Part shown: piece after piece, positions 43,063-51,580 of the stretch
How positions within the stretch are numbered: the stretch's first letter is position 1
Layout of the letters: each line of letters begins with the position of its first letter
From: Vitreoscilla stercoraria DSM 513
Lineage (GTDB): Bacteria > Pseudomonadota > Gammaproteobacteria > Burkholderiales > Neisseriaceae
NCBI RefSeq assembly: GCF_000382305.1
Contig: NZ_KB908025.1
Span: 92,068 to 156,067 of the forward strand
DNA length: 64,000 nt
Direction of reading: 5' to 3'
Program-made: the position numbers and the translations under genes
Notes under the pieces: model-generated
Databases searched by the model: none
Told to the model about the DNA's origin: nothing
What the model saw: only the letters and a program-made list of their open reading frames with translations

Positions 43063-43215
43063 TCGATTACCTCGGTTCAGTAATGAAAAGATTGTGACAG
43101 GATTGAGGGTCGTGCAGATGGCCTACTATGAAGCTGATTTACCGCTGCAATCGCGGTGGGCAACCATCCAGAAAGTAGGTATTATAGCGGCTTATGACAT
43201 CAAGTGGGAATCATC

Positions 43216-43650
43216 ATGGATCACAATAACAACATTGCCCAATTAAAAGACAGCGGTTTGAAAGTTACCGGCCCACGTTTGAAAATTTTGGATTTGTTTG
43301 AACAAAATCCAGATGCACATTTGAGTGCTGAAGACATTTACCGTTTGTTGCTGGAAGACGACAGCGACATTGGTGTGGCGACCATTTACCGTGTGTTGAC
43401 TCAGTTTGAGCAAGCCGAGATTTTAATCCGTCATCATTTTGAAACGGGTAAAGCGGTGTATGAACTCAATCGTGGCGGACATCACGATCACATCGTCTGT
43501 GTGAAATGTAACAGTGTGATTGAGTTTTTCGATGAGCGCATTGAAGCGATTCAAGAACAAATTGCACTGGAAAATGGTTTTCGCATTGTTGACCATTCTT
43601 TGTACATGTATGGCGTGTGTCCTGAATGTCAGGCCAAAGCTAAAAAATAA
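43216..43650 (+). CDS. fur: Ferric uptake regulator Fur
   Basis: 144 residues. Winged-helix N-terminus (LKDSGLKVTGPRLKILDLF, then AEDIYRLLLEDDSDIGVATIYRVL read in two parts), followed by metal-binding HHDHIVCVKCNSVIEF near 91-106 and a second CxxC, VCPECQ, near the end. It represses iron uptake genes when loaded with Fe2+. The ATG at 43216 is preferred to 43204, because MDHNNN fits and GGGA is 9 nt upstream. A TATTAT box lies 31 nt upstream. It is followed by aat after 2 nt. Confidence 0.96.
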   Translation: MDHNNNIAQLKDSGLKVTGPRLKILDLFEQNPDAHLSAEDIYRLLLEDDSDIGVATIYRVLTQFEQAEILIRHHFETGKAVYELNRGGHHDHIVCVKCNSVIEFFDERIEAIQEQIALENGFRIVDHSLYMYGVCPECQAKAKK

Positions 43651-43652
43651 CC

Positions 43653-44384
43653 ATGCAGTTGTCTTACCTAACCGACGACATTCAGTCTTGGCCTGATTTG
43701 ACCATCGCCCAACAACAGCGCGATGGTTTGGTGGCTATTGGTGGCGATTTGAGTGTAGAGCGTTTGCTTGCCGCGTATCAACGCGGCATTTTTCCATGGT
43801 ATAGCGACGGTCAGCCCATTTGTTGGTGGGCTTTGGCACCACGCATGGTTTTGCGTCCTGAAAACTTATATATCGGTCGCTCTTTGGCCAAAAACGTGCG
43901 CAATCGTCGCTATGCTGTCACCGTCAATCAACAGTTTCAAGCCGTTTTAAGCGCTTGTGCGAATGTGCCACGAGAAGGACAAGACGGCACTTGGTTGACA
44001 GCCGAATTGCAATGGGCATTAACACAAATGTTCCGTCAAGGACATGCGCATAGCTTTGAATATTGGCAACAATCTGCACAAGATGCCAGCCAATGGCAGC
44101 TCATGGGCGGACTGTATGGCATTCAAATCGGACGGGTGTTTTATGGCGAATCTATGTTTGCTTTGACGGGTGACGCTTCAAAAATCGCTTTTGTCCATGC
44201 CGTAAAGTATTTACAATCTTGCGGCATCGAATTGATCGATTGCCAAATGCACACACACCATTTGGCCAGATTTGGCGCTTTGGAAATCGCATTTGCTGAT
44301 TTTCAGGCCGCTTTAAACCTTTATTGCCAACAAGATTTGCACCAAGCAATGGTTGCAGGCGTGTTGGTCAATCAAATCAACTAG
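43653..44384 (+). CDS. aat: Leucyl/phenylalanyl-tRNA-protein transferase Aat
   Basis: Adds Leu or Phe to proteins with N-terminal Arg or Lys, marking them for ClpAP (N-degron pathway). 243 residues. GLVAIGGDLSVERLLAAYQRGIFPW near 25-49 (split GLVAIGGDLSVERLL / AAYQRGIFPW), WWALAPRMVL near 58, GLYGIQIGRVFYGESMFA near 150 and DCQMHTHHLARFGA near 194. The start is 2 nt past the fur stop, with no separate ribosome site, so it is probably read by reinitiation. Two inexact uptake repeats lie inside. Confidence 0.96.
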   Translation: MQLSYLTDDIQSWPDLTIAQQQRDGLVAIGGDLSVERLLAAYQRGIFPWYSDGQPICWWALAPRMVLRPENLYIGRSLAKNVRNRRYAVTVNQQFQAVLSACANVPREGQDGTWLTAELQWALTQMFRQGHAHSFEYWQQSAQDASQWQLMGGLYGIQIGRVFYGESMFALTGDASKIAFVHAVKYLQSCGIELIDCQMHTHHLARFGALEIAFADFQAALNLYCQQDLHQAMVAGVLVNQIN

Positions 44385-44392
44385 GGAGCATC

Positions 44393-45214
44393 ATGTCTAA
44401 TTTACAAACCACCATCGAACAAGCTTTTGAAAACCGTGCCGATATCACACCTGCGAATGCACCTGCAGACGTGAAAGCAGCGGTAGACGAAGTCATCGCT
44501 CAATTGAATGCAGGCGTATTGCGTTGCGCTGAGAAAATTGATGGCGCTTGGGTCGTGAATGAGTGGGTTAAAAAAGCGGTTTTATTGTCTTTCCGCTTGA
44601 ACGACAATAAAGTCTTGAACGATGGTGTGAACCAATATTTTGATAAGGTGCCAACCCGTTTTGATGCTTACACTGACGAAGATTTCCGTCAAGGCGGTTT
44701 CCGTGTGGTGCCAGGTGCGGTGGCGCGTACGGGTTCATTCATTGGCAAAAACGTGGTGTTGATGCCGTCTTACGTGAACATTGGCGCCTACGTTGACGAA
44801 GGCACCATGGTAGACACTTGGGCGACTGTTGGCTCTTGCGCACAAATTGGTAAAAACGTGCATTTGTCAGGCGGCGTGGGCATTGGTGGCGTGTTGGAGC
44901 CATTGCAAGCGAGCCCTACCATTATTGAAGACAATTGCTTTATCGGTGCACGTTCTGAAATCGTGGAAGGCGTGATTGTTGAAGCGGGTTCTGTGATTTC
45001 TATGGGCGTTTACATCGGTCAATCTACTAAAATTTTGGATCGTGAAACCGGTGAAATCACTTACGGTCGCATTCCAGCAGGCTCGGTGGTTGTGTCTGGT
45101 TCTTTGCCTAGCAAAGACGGCAGCCACAGCTTGTATTGTGCAGTGATTGTGAAAAAAGTGGATGCACAAACTCGCAGCAAAACCAGCGTGAACGAATTGT
45201 TGCGCGGCATTTAA
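44393..45214 (+). CDS. dapD: Tetrahydrodipicolinate N-succinyltransferase DapD
   Basis: Succinylates tetrahydrodipicolinate in lysine/peptidoglycan precursor synthesis. 273 residues. The left-handed beta-helix shows VVLMPSYVNIGAYVDEGTMV, WATVGSCAQIGKNVHLSGG and GGVLEPLQASP. Toward the C-terminus come ARSEIVEGVIVEAGSVISMG and VVSGSLPSKDG. GGGAG lies 5 nt before the ATG at 44393. Last of fur-aat-dapD, closed by a repeat-built hairpin. Confidence 0.97.
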   Translation: MSNLQTTIEQAFENRADITPANAPADVKAAVDEVIAQLNAGVLRCAEKIDGAWVVNEWVKKAVLLSFRLNDNKVLNDGVNQYFDKVPTRFDAYTDEDFRQGGFRVVPGAVARTGSFIGKNVVLMPSYVNIGAYVDEGTMVDTWATVGSCAQIGKNVHLSGGVGIGGVLEPLQASPTIIEDNCFIGARSEIVEGVIVEAGSVISMGVYIGQSTKILDRETGEITYGRIPAGSVVVSGSLPSKDGSHSLYCAVIVKKVDAQTRSKTSVNELLRGI

Positions 45215-45239
45215 TTTGTTTTGATTTTTGAAAACAAAC

Positions 45240-45274
45240 AACAAGCGCCCTGTAAGTTTTATAGGGCGCTTGTT
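45240..45274. terminator. Hairpin of a variant uptake-repeat pair after dapD
   Basis: AACAAGCGCCCT ... AGGGCGCTTGTT with further pairs inside, followed by TTTTG. Both arms carry the same change (GCGCCC for GCGTCC), so the stem is kept though the repeat is altered. Confidence 0.85.
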
Positions 45275-45303
45275 TTGTATGGTACGAAACTCTTCAACCT
45301 AAA

Positions 45304-46410
45304 TTATTTGGCCAGCCAAGCGTTAAAGCGTGGAATCAACTCTTCTGAGTGGTCACCCCAAAATGCTGCGTTAAATGGCAATGCTTGTTCCATATTGGCT
45401 GCAAATGTTGGTAATTCAGTTGCATATTTTTCAGGTACGTTGGCCGCCGCTTGCTTGTTTGGTAAGCCATAAGCCATGAACTCTGGTAATTTCACTTGGT
45501 TTTCTGGCAAACTTGCGAACGAAATGAAATCCATAGCGGCTTCTTTGTTTGCCGCACCTTTTAAAATCGCCCAGCTGTCAATCGAGTACATGCTGCCTGG
45601 CCAAACGATTTTGAAATTGGTGCCTTCTGTGCGGTTCAAGCCGGCGACACGACCATTGTAAACCGATGCCATAGAGACTTCGCCTGAGGCCAATAATTGC
45701 AAAGGTTGTGCGCCAGATTCCCACCACAGCACATGCGGTTTGATTTCATCCAACTTTTTGAATGCCCGTGCTACGCCTTCTTCGCTTGCCAAAACCTCAT
45801 ACACTTTGTCTTGTGGTACGCCGTCAGCCATCAAAGCAAATTCCAACGTGTAAGTAGGGGTTTTGCGCAGTGAGCGTTTGCCTGGGAATTTCTTCACATC
45901 CCAAAAGTCCGCCCAAGAAGTCGGGCCACTTTGAATTTTGTTGCCATCGTAAGCAATGACTGAAGACACAACAATGGCGCCCACGCCACAATCGTTTACT
46001 GCAGTTGGCAAATAAGCGTCTTTTCCACCGAGTTTGTCCCAATCCAAAGGCTCTAACAAACCATCTTCACAAGCCGATGCCAAAGTCGCACCTTCTACTT
46101 GAACCACATCCCAGTTTGGGTTGCCCGATTGCACTTTTGCTTGTAACACACCATAACCGCCATCGTAGTTTTCATCCAAAACCGATTTGCCCAGTTTCTC
46201 TGAAAACGGTTTGAAATAGACTTCACGCTGAGCATCCTGGTAAGTGCCACCCCAAGAAGCGATGGTCAAATCGCGTGTCTTATTGCTGGTGCTCGATGTG
46301 CTGCTGGCTTCTGGTATAGGTGTGCTAGAAGGCTCTGCGGGCGGATTGTTACAAGCGCTCAAAGCAATCAAAGCGCTGCAAATGGTGATTAACATCGGTT
46401 TCAAATGCAT
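45304..46410 (-). CDS. Periplasmic polyamine-type substrate-binding lipoprotein (PotD/PotF-like)
   Basis: 368 residues. Signal peptide MHLKPMLITICSALIALSAC ends in a lipobox, followed by a Ser/Thr/Pro-rich linker. The binding domain matches the spermidine/putrescine family: LTIASWGGTYQDAQREVYF near 58-76, NPNWDVVQVEG, YTLEFALMADGV, VLWWESGAQPLQLLASGEV and YSIDSWAILKGAANKEAAMDF (read as YSIDSWAILKG / AANKEAAMDF). The ATG at 46410 is chosen as the start of the signal peptide (GGAG 8 nt upstream). The ABC permease and ATPase are not adjacent. It follows the PuuB-like oxidase gene by 31 nt, linking it to polyamine use (inference). Confidence 0.86.
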   Translation of the reverse strand: MHLKPMLITICSALIALSACNNPPAEPSSTPIPEASSTSSTSNKTRDLTIASWGGTYQDAQREVYFKPFSEKLGKSVLDENYDGGYGVLQAKVQSGNPNWDVVQVEGATLASACEDGLLEPLDWDKLGGKDAYLPTAVNDCGVGAIVVSSVIAYDGNKIQSGPTSWADFWDVKKFPGKRSLRKTPTYTLEFALMADGVPQDKVYEVLASEEGVARAFKKLDEIKPHVLWWESGAQPLQLLASGEVSMASVYNGRVAGLNRTEGTNFKIVWPGSMYSIDSWAILKGAANKEAAMDFISFASLPENQVKLPEFMAYGLPNKQAAANVPEKYATELPTFAANMEQALPFNAAFWGDHSEELIPRFNAWLAK

Positions 46411-46441
46411 CAAAAAACTCCGTGTGTGGTTGAAGCTGTTT

Positions 46442-47836
46442 TTAGTTAAGTCCACAAATTTTGTAGGCAATGCTTGCCAATGCGGTGGTTTGAGGTTGTT
46501 GTTTTCGGTATTCGATTTGATCGGCCCAACCGAGCATGCGGTACATGCTGTGGATGCCTATCCAACGAAATGGCTCTGTTTCCCATGTGGGATTTTGAAA
46601 ATTGTTCCAAGGCAAGCGTTCCAGCTCGCTTTGTTGCTGCAGAACTTTGGTGGCCATGTGGCGAGCGGCCAAATTTGTGCCTGCTACGCCATGGCCTGCA
46701 AAGCCATAAACGTGACCGACTTGGGTGTTGGGGCTCAGGCTGACGCTGGCACACCAATCGCGTGTCACGCCCAAAGAGCCTTTCCATGCATGCGCAATTG
46801 CAATGGGGTATTCTGGAAATACCGCTGCCAATTTGTGTTGCAATTGAGCGATGGTGGCGTTGTCCAAATGGCCATGGCCTGCATCAACTGAATTGAATTG
46901 ATAAGGCGCGCCGCGGCCGCCAAAGACAATTCGATCATCGCGTGTGCGTTGGGCATAGAAAAATTGGTGTGATTGGTCGTTCAAAAGGTATTTTTGTGTC
47001 CAGCCAAAGCGTTGCCAAAAAGCTTCTGGTAACACTTCTGTGGTGATGATGGATGAATTGACCGGAATGATTTTGCGGTTTTTGAGCAAAGCGTCGCTGT
47101 AGCCTTCGGTACAGCTGACAACGTAATTGGCCGACACTTTTTGACCTTGGACTTGAACGTGTTGTTTGCCAAAAGCTGTAACAGGGCTGTTTTCAAAAAT
47201 TTTGACCCCTCGTGTGCGCAAACAATCACGCAAACCAAACGCCAATTTCGCAGGCTGAATGCGTGCGCCATGTTTGAATAACAATGCGGCTTTGACATTG
47301 TTACTGTTCAAATGCGTTTGTGCTTGGGTTTGATTCAAATACTCAATTTCGTCTTGTGGATAGCCAAATTGGTGGTCGTGCTGCTTTAATTTATGTAAGC
47401 GCGTGGCTTGTGCAGGGTTCATGGCGATCGTTAACAAACCACCTTCATGCAAATCACAATCGATATTTTCTTTTTGGCAAACTTGTCTGACTTCGGCTAT
47501 GGTGGCGGTCACTTGTTGTTGGAAAAACACGATGTTTTCTTGGCTGATACCTGCCTTGAGCATTTTGGAGACAATGCCTGGCATGTGAGGCGAAAGCCAG
47601 CCGCCATTGCGTCCAGATGCGCCATAAGCCACTTGTTGGGCTTCAAAAATGGCAATATTCCAATGAGGTTGGGCTTGGTTTAAATAATACGCCAACCACA
47701 AACCAGTGAAACCAGCACCAATAATCACAACATCAAAATGTTGGTGCACTTGTGCATCAAAAGTTTGGGCATTGGCATTAAATGCAGTGTGTTCTGGTAA
47801 AGATTTGACCCAAAAAGAAATGTTGTTGTGTGACAT
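46442..47836 (-). CDS. FAD-dependent amine oxidoreductase (PuuB/DAO family)
   Basis: 464 residues. HFDVVIIGAGFTGLWLAYYL near 36-55 is the FAD-binding start; VAYGASGRNGGWLSPHM near 72 is typical of PuuB-like enzymes. Later parts are RIVFGGRGAPY near 310, AHAWKGSLGVTRDW near 360 and VYGFAGHGVAGTNLAARH near 386-403. Gamma-glutamylputrescine oxidase is the closest known type; another amine or amino acid is possible. The start MSHNNISFW is chosen over 19 further codons, though its ribosome site is weak. It is upstream of a polyamine-type binding lipoprotein, likely in one transcript. Confidence 0.85.
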   Translation of the reverse strand: MSHNNISFWVKSLPEHTAFNANAQTFDAQVHQHFDVVIIGAGFTGLWLAYYLNQAQPHWNIAIFEAQQVAYGASGRNGGWLSPHMPGIVSKMLKAGISQENIVFFQQQVTATIAEVRQVCQKENIDCDLHEGGLLTIAMNPAQATRLHKLKQHDHQFGYPQDEIEYLNQTQAQTHLNSNNVKAALLFKHGARIQPAKLAFGLRDCLRTRGVKIFENSPVTAFGKQHVQVQGQKVSANYVVSCTEGYSDALLKNRKIIPVNSSIITTEVLPEAFWQRFGWTQKYLLNDQSHQFFYAQRTRDDRIVFGGRGAPYQFNSVDAGHGHLDNATIAQLQHKLAAVFPEYPIAIAHAWKGSLGVTRDWCASVSLSPNTQVGHVYGFAGHGVAGTNLAARHMATKVLQQQSELERLPWNNFQNPTWETEPFRWIGIHSMYRMLGWADQIEYRKQQPQTTALASIAYKICGLN

Positions 47837-48271
47837 GGTTTTGGTCTTCAAAGAATAAAAAAGATTGGTATTGGTTTTAAATGCATAAGTCATTAAGATA
47901 GGCGTATGGTATTTGAAAAATCAATGAATTTTTACAAATAATTTGAAATTGGAATGGTTAATAAAGTTAAATAATATCTGAATGTTAAATATGAAAATAT
48001 TATTTTTTTAATATTGAATAGAAAAATTTTCTTTGTTATATCAAACATTATTTTGGAATCAGATGTGGGTATGAGTTTGAAATTTTTCGAATGAATTTAT
48101 TGAAAATAACAGCCAATTTGTTTCAATGTTTTTTTGTGAAAAAATTGAAACAATTTTTATTTTTAGTAAAAATAAAAATAAAAATCAAATTAGCCTTGAG
48201 TCTTATTTGGGCAAACAGTGCGTGGGAAAACTACGATAATATTGGTTTGAAAATTGCCAAGGAGAAAAATG
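47837..48271. other. AT-rich intergenic region between oxidase gene and trxC
   Basis: 435 nt of strongly AT-rich sequence with runs such as AAAATAAAAATAAAAAT near 48170. It must hold promoters for the leftward oxidase gene and rightward trxC. No ORF with a ribosome site, RNA gene or uptake repeat was recognised. Confidence 0.6.
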
Positions 48272-48706
48272 ATGTCCGAGAACATACATGTGGTGTGCCC
48301 ACATTGCCATTCAACCAACCGTGTGCCCACGCAGCGCTTAAATCAAGAGGCCAAATGCGGACATTGCCAAGATGTTTTATTAATCGAAAAATCGGTTGCT
48401 TTGGATGCTGCATCATTTGAGCGTCATGTTGGGCGCAGTCAATTGCCGGTGGTAGTGGATTTTTGGGCACCGTGGTGTGGGCCATGTCGCTCGATGGCAC
48501 CTGCTTTTGAAGAGGCGGCAGACCGTTTGTTGGGTATCGCGCAATTGGCGAAACTGGATACCGAGGCGCATCCACAAGCGGCCGCACCTTACCATATCCG
48601 CAGCATTCCGACGATGGTGGTGTTTATCGAGGGTAAGGAAGTGGCTCGTGTCTCTGGCGCTATGAGTGCTGCACAAATTGAGCAATGGGTGCAGTCGGTG
48701 TTGTAG
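48272..48706 (+). CDS. trxC: Thioredoxin 2 (TrxC type)
   Basis: 144 residues. An N-terminal zinc ribbon (VVCPHCHSTNRVP near 7-19, AKCGHCQDVLL near 28-38) precedes the thioredoxin fold with VDFWAPWCGPCRSMAP near 65-80 and RSIPTMVVF with the cis-Pro near 112. TrxC proteins are cytoplasmic and respond to oxidative stress. AAGGAG is 4 nt before ATG 48269 and 7 nt before ATG 48272; the second gives better spacing. A partly paired uptake-repeat hairpin follows. Confidence 0.95.
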   Translation: MSENIHVVCPHCHSTNRVPTQRLNQEAKCGHCQDVLLIEKSVALDAASFERHVGRSQLPVVVDFWAPWCGPCRSMAPAFEEAADRLLGIAQLAKLDTEAHPQAAAPYHIRSIPTMVVFIEGKEVARVSGAMSAAQIEQWVQSVL

Positions 48707-48727
48707 CGCGGGTTAGAATGGTGTTCT

Positions 48728-48760
48728 AAGCGTCCTGTACGGTGCGACAGGGCGTTTTTT
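48728..48760 (+). terminator. trxC terminator, imperfect repeat pair
   Basis: AAGCGTCCTGT, an 8-nt loop, ACAGGGCG then TTTTTTT. One arm is the exact repeat; the other is a degenerate copy that keeps pairing through a G-T pair. Confidence 0.8.
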
Positions 48761-48935
48761 TATGTATTGATGGTTTTTTGGCATTGTAAATGCTCATTTG
48801 TTGATTTAAATGCTTTCCAATAGATGAATAATAGGTATTTAATATGCTGTTTTAATTGGTGAAGTTATTTATTTTGGGATTTTTTATACAAGATGAAGCA
48901 ACAATTTGATGTCATAGTCATCTGAGAAAAATAAG

Positions 48936-48954
48936 ATTCTCATGCAATGAGAAT
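48936..48954. promoter_or_regulatory. Palindrome ATTCTCAT-GCA-ATGAGAAT, operator-like
   Basis: Perfect 8-bp arms with a 3-bp centre, 66 nt upstream of the orphan gene. No T-run. The TGAGAAT half-site recalls iron-regulator boxes, but the arms face the opposite way to a standard Fur box. Confidence 0.45.
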
Positions 48955-49020
48955 ATAGATAAGCAGTATCAATTCTATTTCGATAGACCATAAAAACAAA
49001 AATATGAGGAGTGAAAAGAC

Positions 49021-49431
49021 ATGTATTTGTTGAAAGCCAAATCTCAAAGTAATAATGTTTCCATACAATTAGCGGCATACAAAAATTACGATAGCATTGT
49101 GGAAATTTTTGATGCAGAAGCAGTGGTTGCCGCTCAAAAAAATGACAATGCACAGGTTTTAAAATTGGCAAAAAAGCACAAATTGGCTTTTGCTTTGTAC
49201 CATCCTGAGGTCATAGAAGTAGAACATGATTTGTCGCAAATGTTAGATGGCCGCATGCGCAGCCATGGCAAAATTCTGTATTTGCGTCCCGAGCAAAAAG
49301 AGTCTTGGGCTGCTTCAGGTTGGCTAGAGCGTTTTATGGACCAAGGCGCGGTGGTTTTTGAAGGAGATTATGAGGCTCAATGTTTGGATTTGGTGCGTTA
49401 TAATATGTGTTGGGGTGGGAGTTTTGAGTAA
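49021..49431 (+). CDS. Orphan protein, unknown family
   Basis: 136 residues. I do not recognise it. It has no signal peptide or membrane segment. The first half has mixed alpha/beta character (MYLLKAKSQSNNVSIQLAAY, then VLKLAKKHKLAFALYH). The second holds HDLSQMLDGRMRSHGKILYL and a Trp/Gly-rich end, YNMCWGGSF. GAGGAG stands 10 nt before the ATG. It forms a single-gene unit with an operator-like palindrome upstream. Small soluble proteins of this kind are sometimes immunity proteins, but no toxin gene is next to it. Confidence 0.6.
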   Translation: MYLLKAKSQSNNVSIQLAAYKNYDSIVEIFDAEAVVAAQKNDNAQVLKLAKKHKLAFALYHPEVIEVEHDLSQMLDGRMRSHGKILYLRPEQKESWAASGWLERFMDQGAVVFEGDYEAQCLDLVRYNMCWGGSFE

Positions 49432-49531
49432 TGTATTGAGGATGTTTTAAAACAGCCGTTGCATCATGTTAATGAAAATCCGCTTTCACCACCTCCATGA
49501 CATCAATCATGAAGATGGTATAAAAACAATA

Positions 49532-50431
49532 TTAAGAACGTGGTCCGCTGGCTTTTAAGGTGCCATTAATGAGCGGTGCTTGTAACCAGCCATCACCTAA
49601 TAGGCTTAAATTGCCAAAGCGTTCGCTTTGATTTTGCCAATCTTCACGTGCTTGTTCGATTTCTGCTTGCGTACGTGCCACCAAATTCCACCATACAATC
49701 AATTCTTCTTGCATCGGTTCACCACCAATGAGCAATACTCGGCTATTGGCTGGTAAATGAACATTCACTTCAGTTTGACCTTTAGGCAAATAAACCAAGA
49801 CTGACGCATCGCAATCGGTTTGTTCTATGCTGAAGTTGCCTTCTAATGCCATCAAACCATATTCAAAATCAGGATTCAAAGGCAAAGTCACCTGATGGGT
49901 TTGTTGGCTTAGGATATCTACTGCGATCAAAGGCGTGTGAACTTTGACGCTAGAGGTCTGTCCTTGCCATGAGCCCACCAAAATCGTTTGCGTGGATTCA
50001 TCTGTTTTTATGGCAAGCAAATTGGGATAGTTTTCAAATGCAGCAGGCATGTTTTTATGGCTGTCAGGCAAGGCTATCCACAATTGAGCTGAATGCAAGC
50101 GTCCTGTAGGGTTCAAGCTTATTTCAGTATGGGCAATGCCATTGCCTGCAGTCATTAAGTTGATTTGACCTGCTTGAATGGTTTGATGGTAGCCTAAGCT
50201 GTCTTTGTGTTCGATTTCACCTTCTATCATCCAAGTAAACGTCTGCAAGCCAATATGAGGATGGGAGTGTACATGCAATTGTTCTGCACGAGTGACTTGT
50301 ACGGGACCTAAATGGTCTAGGAAAATCCACGCACCAATACGGCGCAACGCACGTTGTGGTAAGCCGCGCAGAATTTCAAAACCTGGGCTTAATTCGGTTT
50401 TGGCTTGGTTTAACACTTCAAATTGAGTCAT
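49532..50431 (-). CDS. Pirin-family protein
   Basis: 299 residues, two cupin halves. The N-terminal metal-binding motif HVHSHPHIGLQTFTWMIEGEIEH (~53-75, split HVHSHPHIGLQTF / TWMIEGEIEH) keeps the His residues, and NLMTAGNGIAHTE near 90 gives a further His and Glu. Bacterial pirins such as YhhW can act as quercetin dioxygenases, or regulate metabolic enzymes; which applies is unknown. The C-terminal half is the usual pirin_C, including GGEPMQEELIVWWNLV near 235. An inexact uptake repeat (GCGTCCTGTAG) lies inside. ATG at 50431 with AAGGTGACC just upstream. Confidence 0.92.
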   Translation of the reverse strand: MTQFEVLNQAKTELSPGFEILRGLPQRALRRIGAWIFLDHLGPVQVTRAEQLHVHSHPHIGLQTFTWMIEGEIEHKDSLGYHQTIQAGQINLMTAGNGIAHTEISLNPTGRLHSAQLWIALPDSHKNMPAAFENYPNLLAIKTDESTQTILVGSWQGQTSSVKVHTPLIAVDILSQQTHQVTLPLNPDFEYGLMALEGNFSIEQTDCDASVLVYLPKGQTEVNVHLPANSRVLLIGGEPMQEELIVWWNLVARTQAEIEQAREDWQNQSERFGNLSLLGDGWLQAPLINGTLKASGPRS

Positions 50432-50518
50432 GAGGTCACCTTTTGGGTAAAATAAGCATCAAGCAAGCTTATCACAAGCTGCAATCAGGTTGTATCTGAC
50501 ACGAATAAGGAGAGAACA

Positions 50519-51067
50519 ATGAAATTGGCATCAATACAGGAAGTATTGGCTTTTTGGTTGGATGAGTTGAGTTCTGAGCAGCGTTTTAGCAAAGATTCAG
50601 ATGTCGATGAACACATTCGTGAGCGTTTTTGGGAAACTTGGAAAGCGGCAACTGCAGGCGAGTTGTGGTCTTGGCGAGACAGCTTGCAAGGACGCTTGGC
50701 GGAAATCATTGTGCTAGACCAATTCAGCCGCAATTTGTGGCGTGAAGATTGCCGTGCTTTCGATCAAGATGGTATGGCTTTGGTTTTGTGCCAAGAAATG
50801 TTGCGCCAAGAAGGGTTTGCTGATTTGAGTGAAACGGAGAAACAATTTGCTTTGTTACCGATGATGCATTCTGAATCGCTCATCATACAGGACGCTTCTT
50901 TACCATTGTTTAAGCAACATACCAATGACAATACTTTGGATTTTGCGCAGCGACACCGTGATATTGTGGCAGAGTTTGGGCGTTTTCCTCATCGTAACTT
51001 TGTTTTAGGTCGACCATCTAGCATGCAAGAGGTGGAGTTTTTACAAAAACCTGGGTCTTCATTTTAG
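50519..51067 (+). CDS. DUF924 (TPR-like) protein
   Basis: 182 residues, all-helical. It matches the DUF924 pattern: VLAFWLDELSSEQRF near 9, IIVLDQFSRNLWREDCRAFDQD near 63-84 (split IIVLDQFSRNL / WREDCRAFDQD), and the C-terminal RHRDIVAEFGRFPHRN followed by LGRPSS and PGSSF. Biochemical role unknown. AAGGAG lies 8 nt before the ATG. It is divergent from the pirin gene (87-nt gap) and ends in a hairpin containing a repeat variant. Confidence 0.92.
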   Translation: MKLASIQEVLAFWLDELSSEQRFSKDSDVDEHIRERFWETWKAATAGELWSWRDSLQGRLAEIIVLDQFSRNLWREDCRAFDQDGMALVLCQEMLRQEGFADLSETEKQFALLPMMHSESLIIQDASLPLFKQHTNDNTLDFAQRHRDIVAEFGRFPHRNFVLGRPSSMQEVEFLQKPGSSF

Positions 51068-51107
51068 AAAATAGTGAATCATATCAATTTTATAGATTAG
51101 ATTGGAT

Positions 51108-51118
51108 GCGGCCTGTAA
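51108..51118 (+). repeat. Uptake-like repeat, G variant, in DUF924 terminator
   Basis: Exact GCGGCCTGTAA; its CCTG half forms one outer arm of the hairpin. Confidence 0.7.
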
Positions 51119-51147
51119 AGCTAATGTCATTAGCAAGCAGGCTTTTA
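51111..51147 (+). terminator. Terminator after the DUF924 gene
   Basis: Outer arms GCCTG/CAGGC and inner arms GCTAAT/ATTAGC around a GTC loop, followed by TTTTATTTT. The 5-prime arm starts within the repeat variant. Confidence 0.75.
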
Positions 51148-51484
51148 TTTTATTGGCATGTAATTGATTTTATTTACAATTGTTAATATGAATTAATTTT
51201 TTTTATAAAACAAGATTAAAATATATTAATTTCCGTGTATGTGAAAATTAAATTCTAATTTATGACATTAATAAGCAATATTTAAGATAATTTGTTTATA
51301 AGTGAAGTAATTGGACATTTTGTTGCCTTGTTTTTCGTGTTGCGATGCAGTATCTTAAGCGCTGTTCTGTTGTTCAAACCCACAACGTCTATTTTGAATG
51401 ATTGTGTGAATGGATTGTCATGACTTAAGTATTGTCACGTACCAAAAATCGTCGTCAATATTGGGTGCTTTTTACAAGCCTTGT

Positions 51485-51580
51485 ATGAAATCGTTCATGC
51501 CTTTTGGAATACTCGTATTATTAAGAGGTGTTTATGCAATTATCAGGTGCACAGATTGTTGTGCAATCTCTCATCGCTGA
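51485..51580 (+). other. Short ORF rich in Ile/Leu/Val overlapping the ilvB start
   Basis: From ATG 51485 the frame reads MKSFMPFGILVLLRGVYAII and runs to TGA at 51578, 31 residues, across the ilvB ribosome site and first codons in another frame. It holds eight branched-chain residues in the stretch GILVLLRGVYAII. No good ribosome site precedes it and no attenuator hairpin was found, so it may be chance. Confidence 0.25.

Larger units (their letters stand above)
48707..49020. other. Intergenic region before the orphan gene
   Basis: 314 nt. It holds the trxC terminator (48728-48760), AT-rich spacer, and an operator-like palindrome at 48936-48954. No other feature recognised. Confidence 0.6.
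51068..51533. other. Long region upstream of ilvB
   Basis: 466 nt. It holds the DUF924 terminator (51111-51147), a very AT-rich stretch to ~51310, and then a mixed region up to ilvB that should contain the promoter. A short ORF rich in Ile, Leu and Val overlaps the ilvB start (51485). No T-box or other riboswitch was seen. Confidence 0.55.

Noticed and set aside
48936..48954. Fur box upstream of the orphan gene.
   Set aside because: Half-sites TGAGAAT face outward relative to the usual TGATAAT-N-ATTATCA order; kept only as a generic palindrome.
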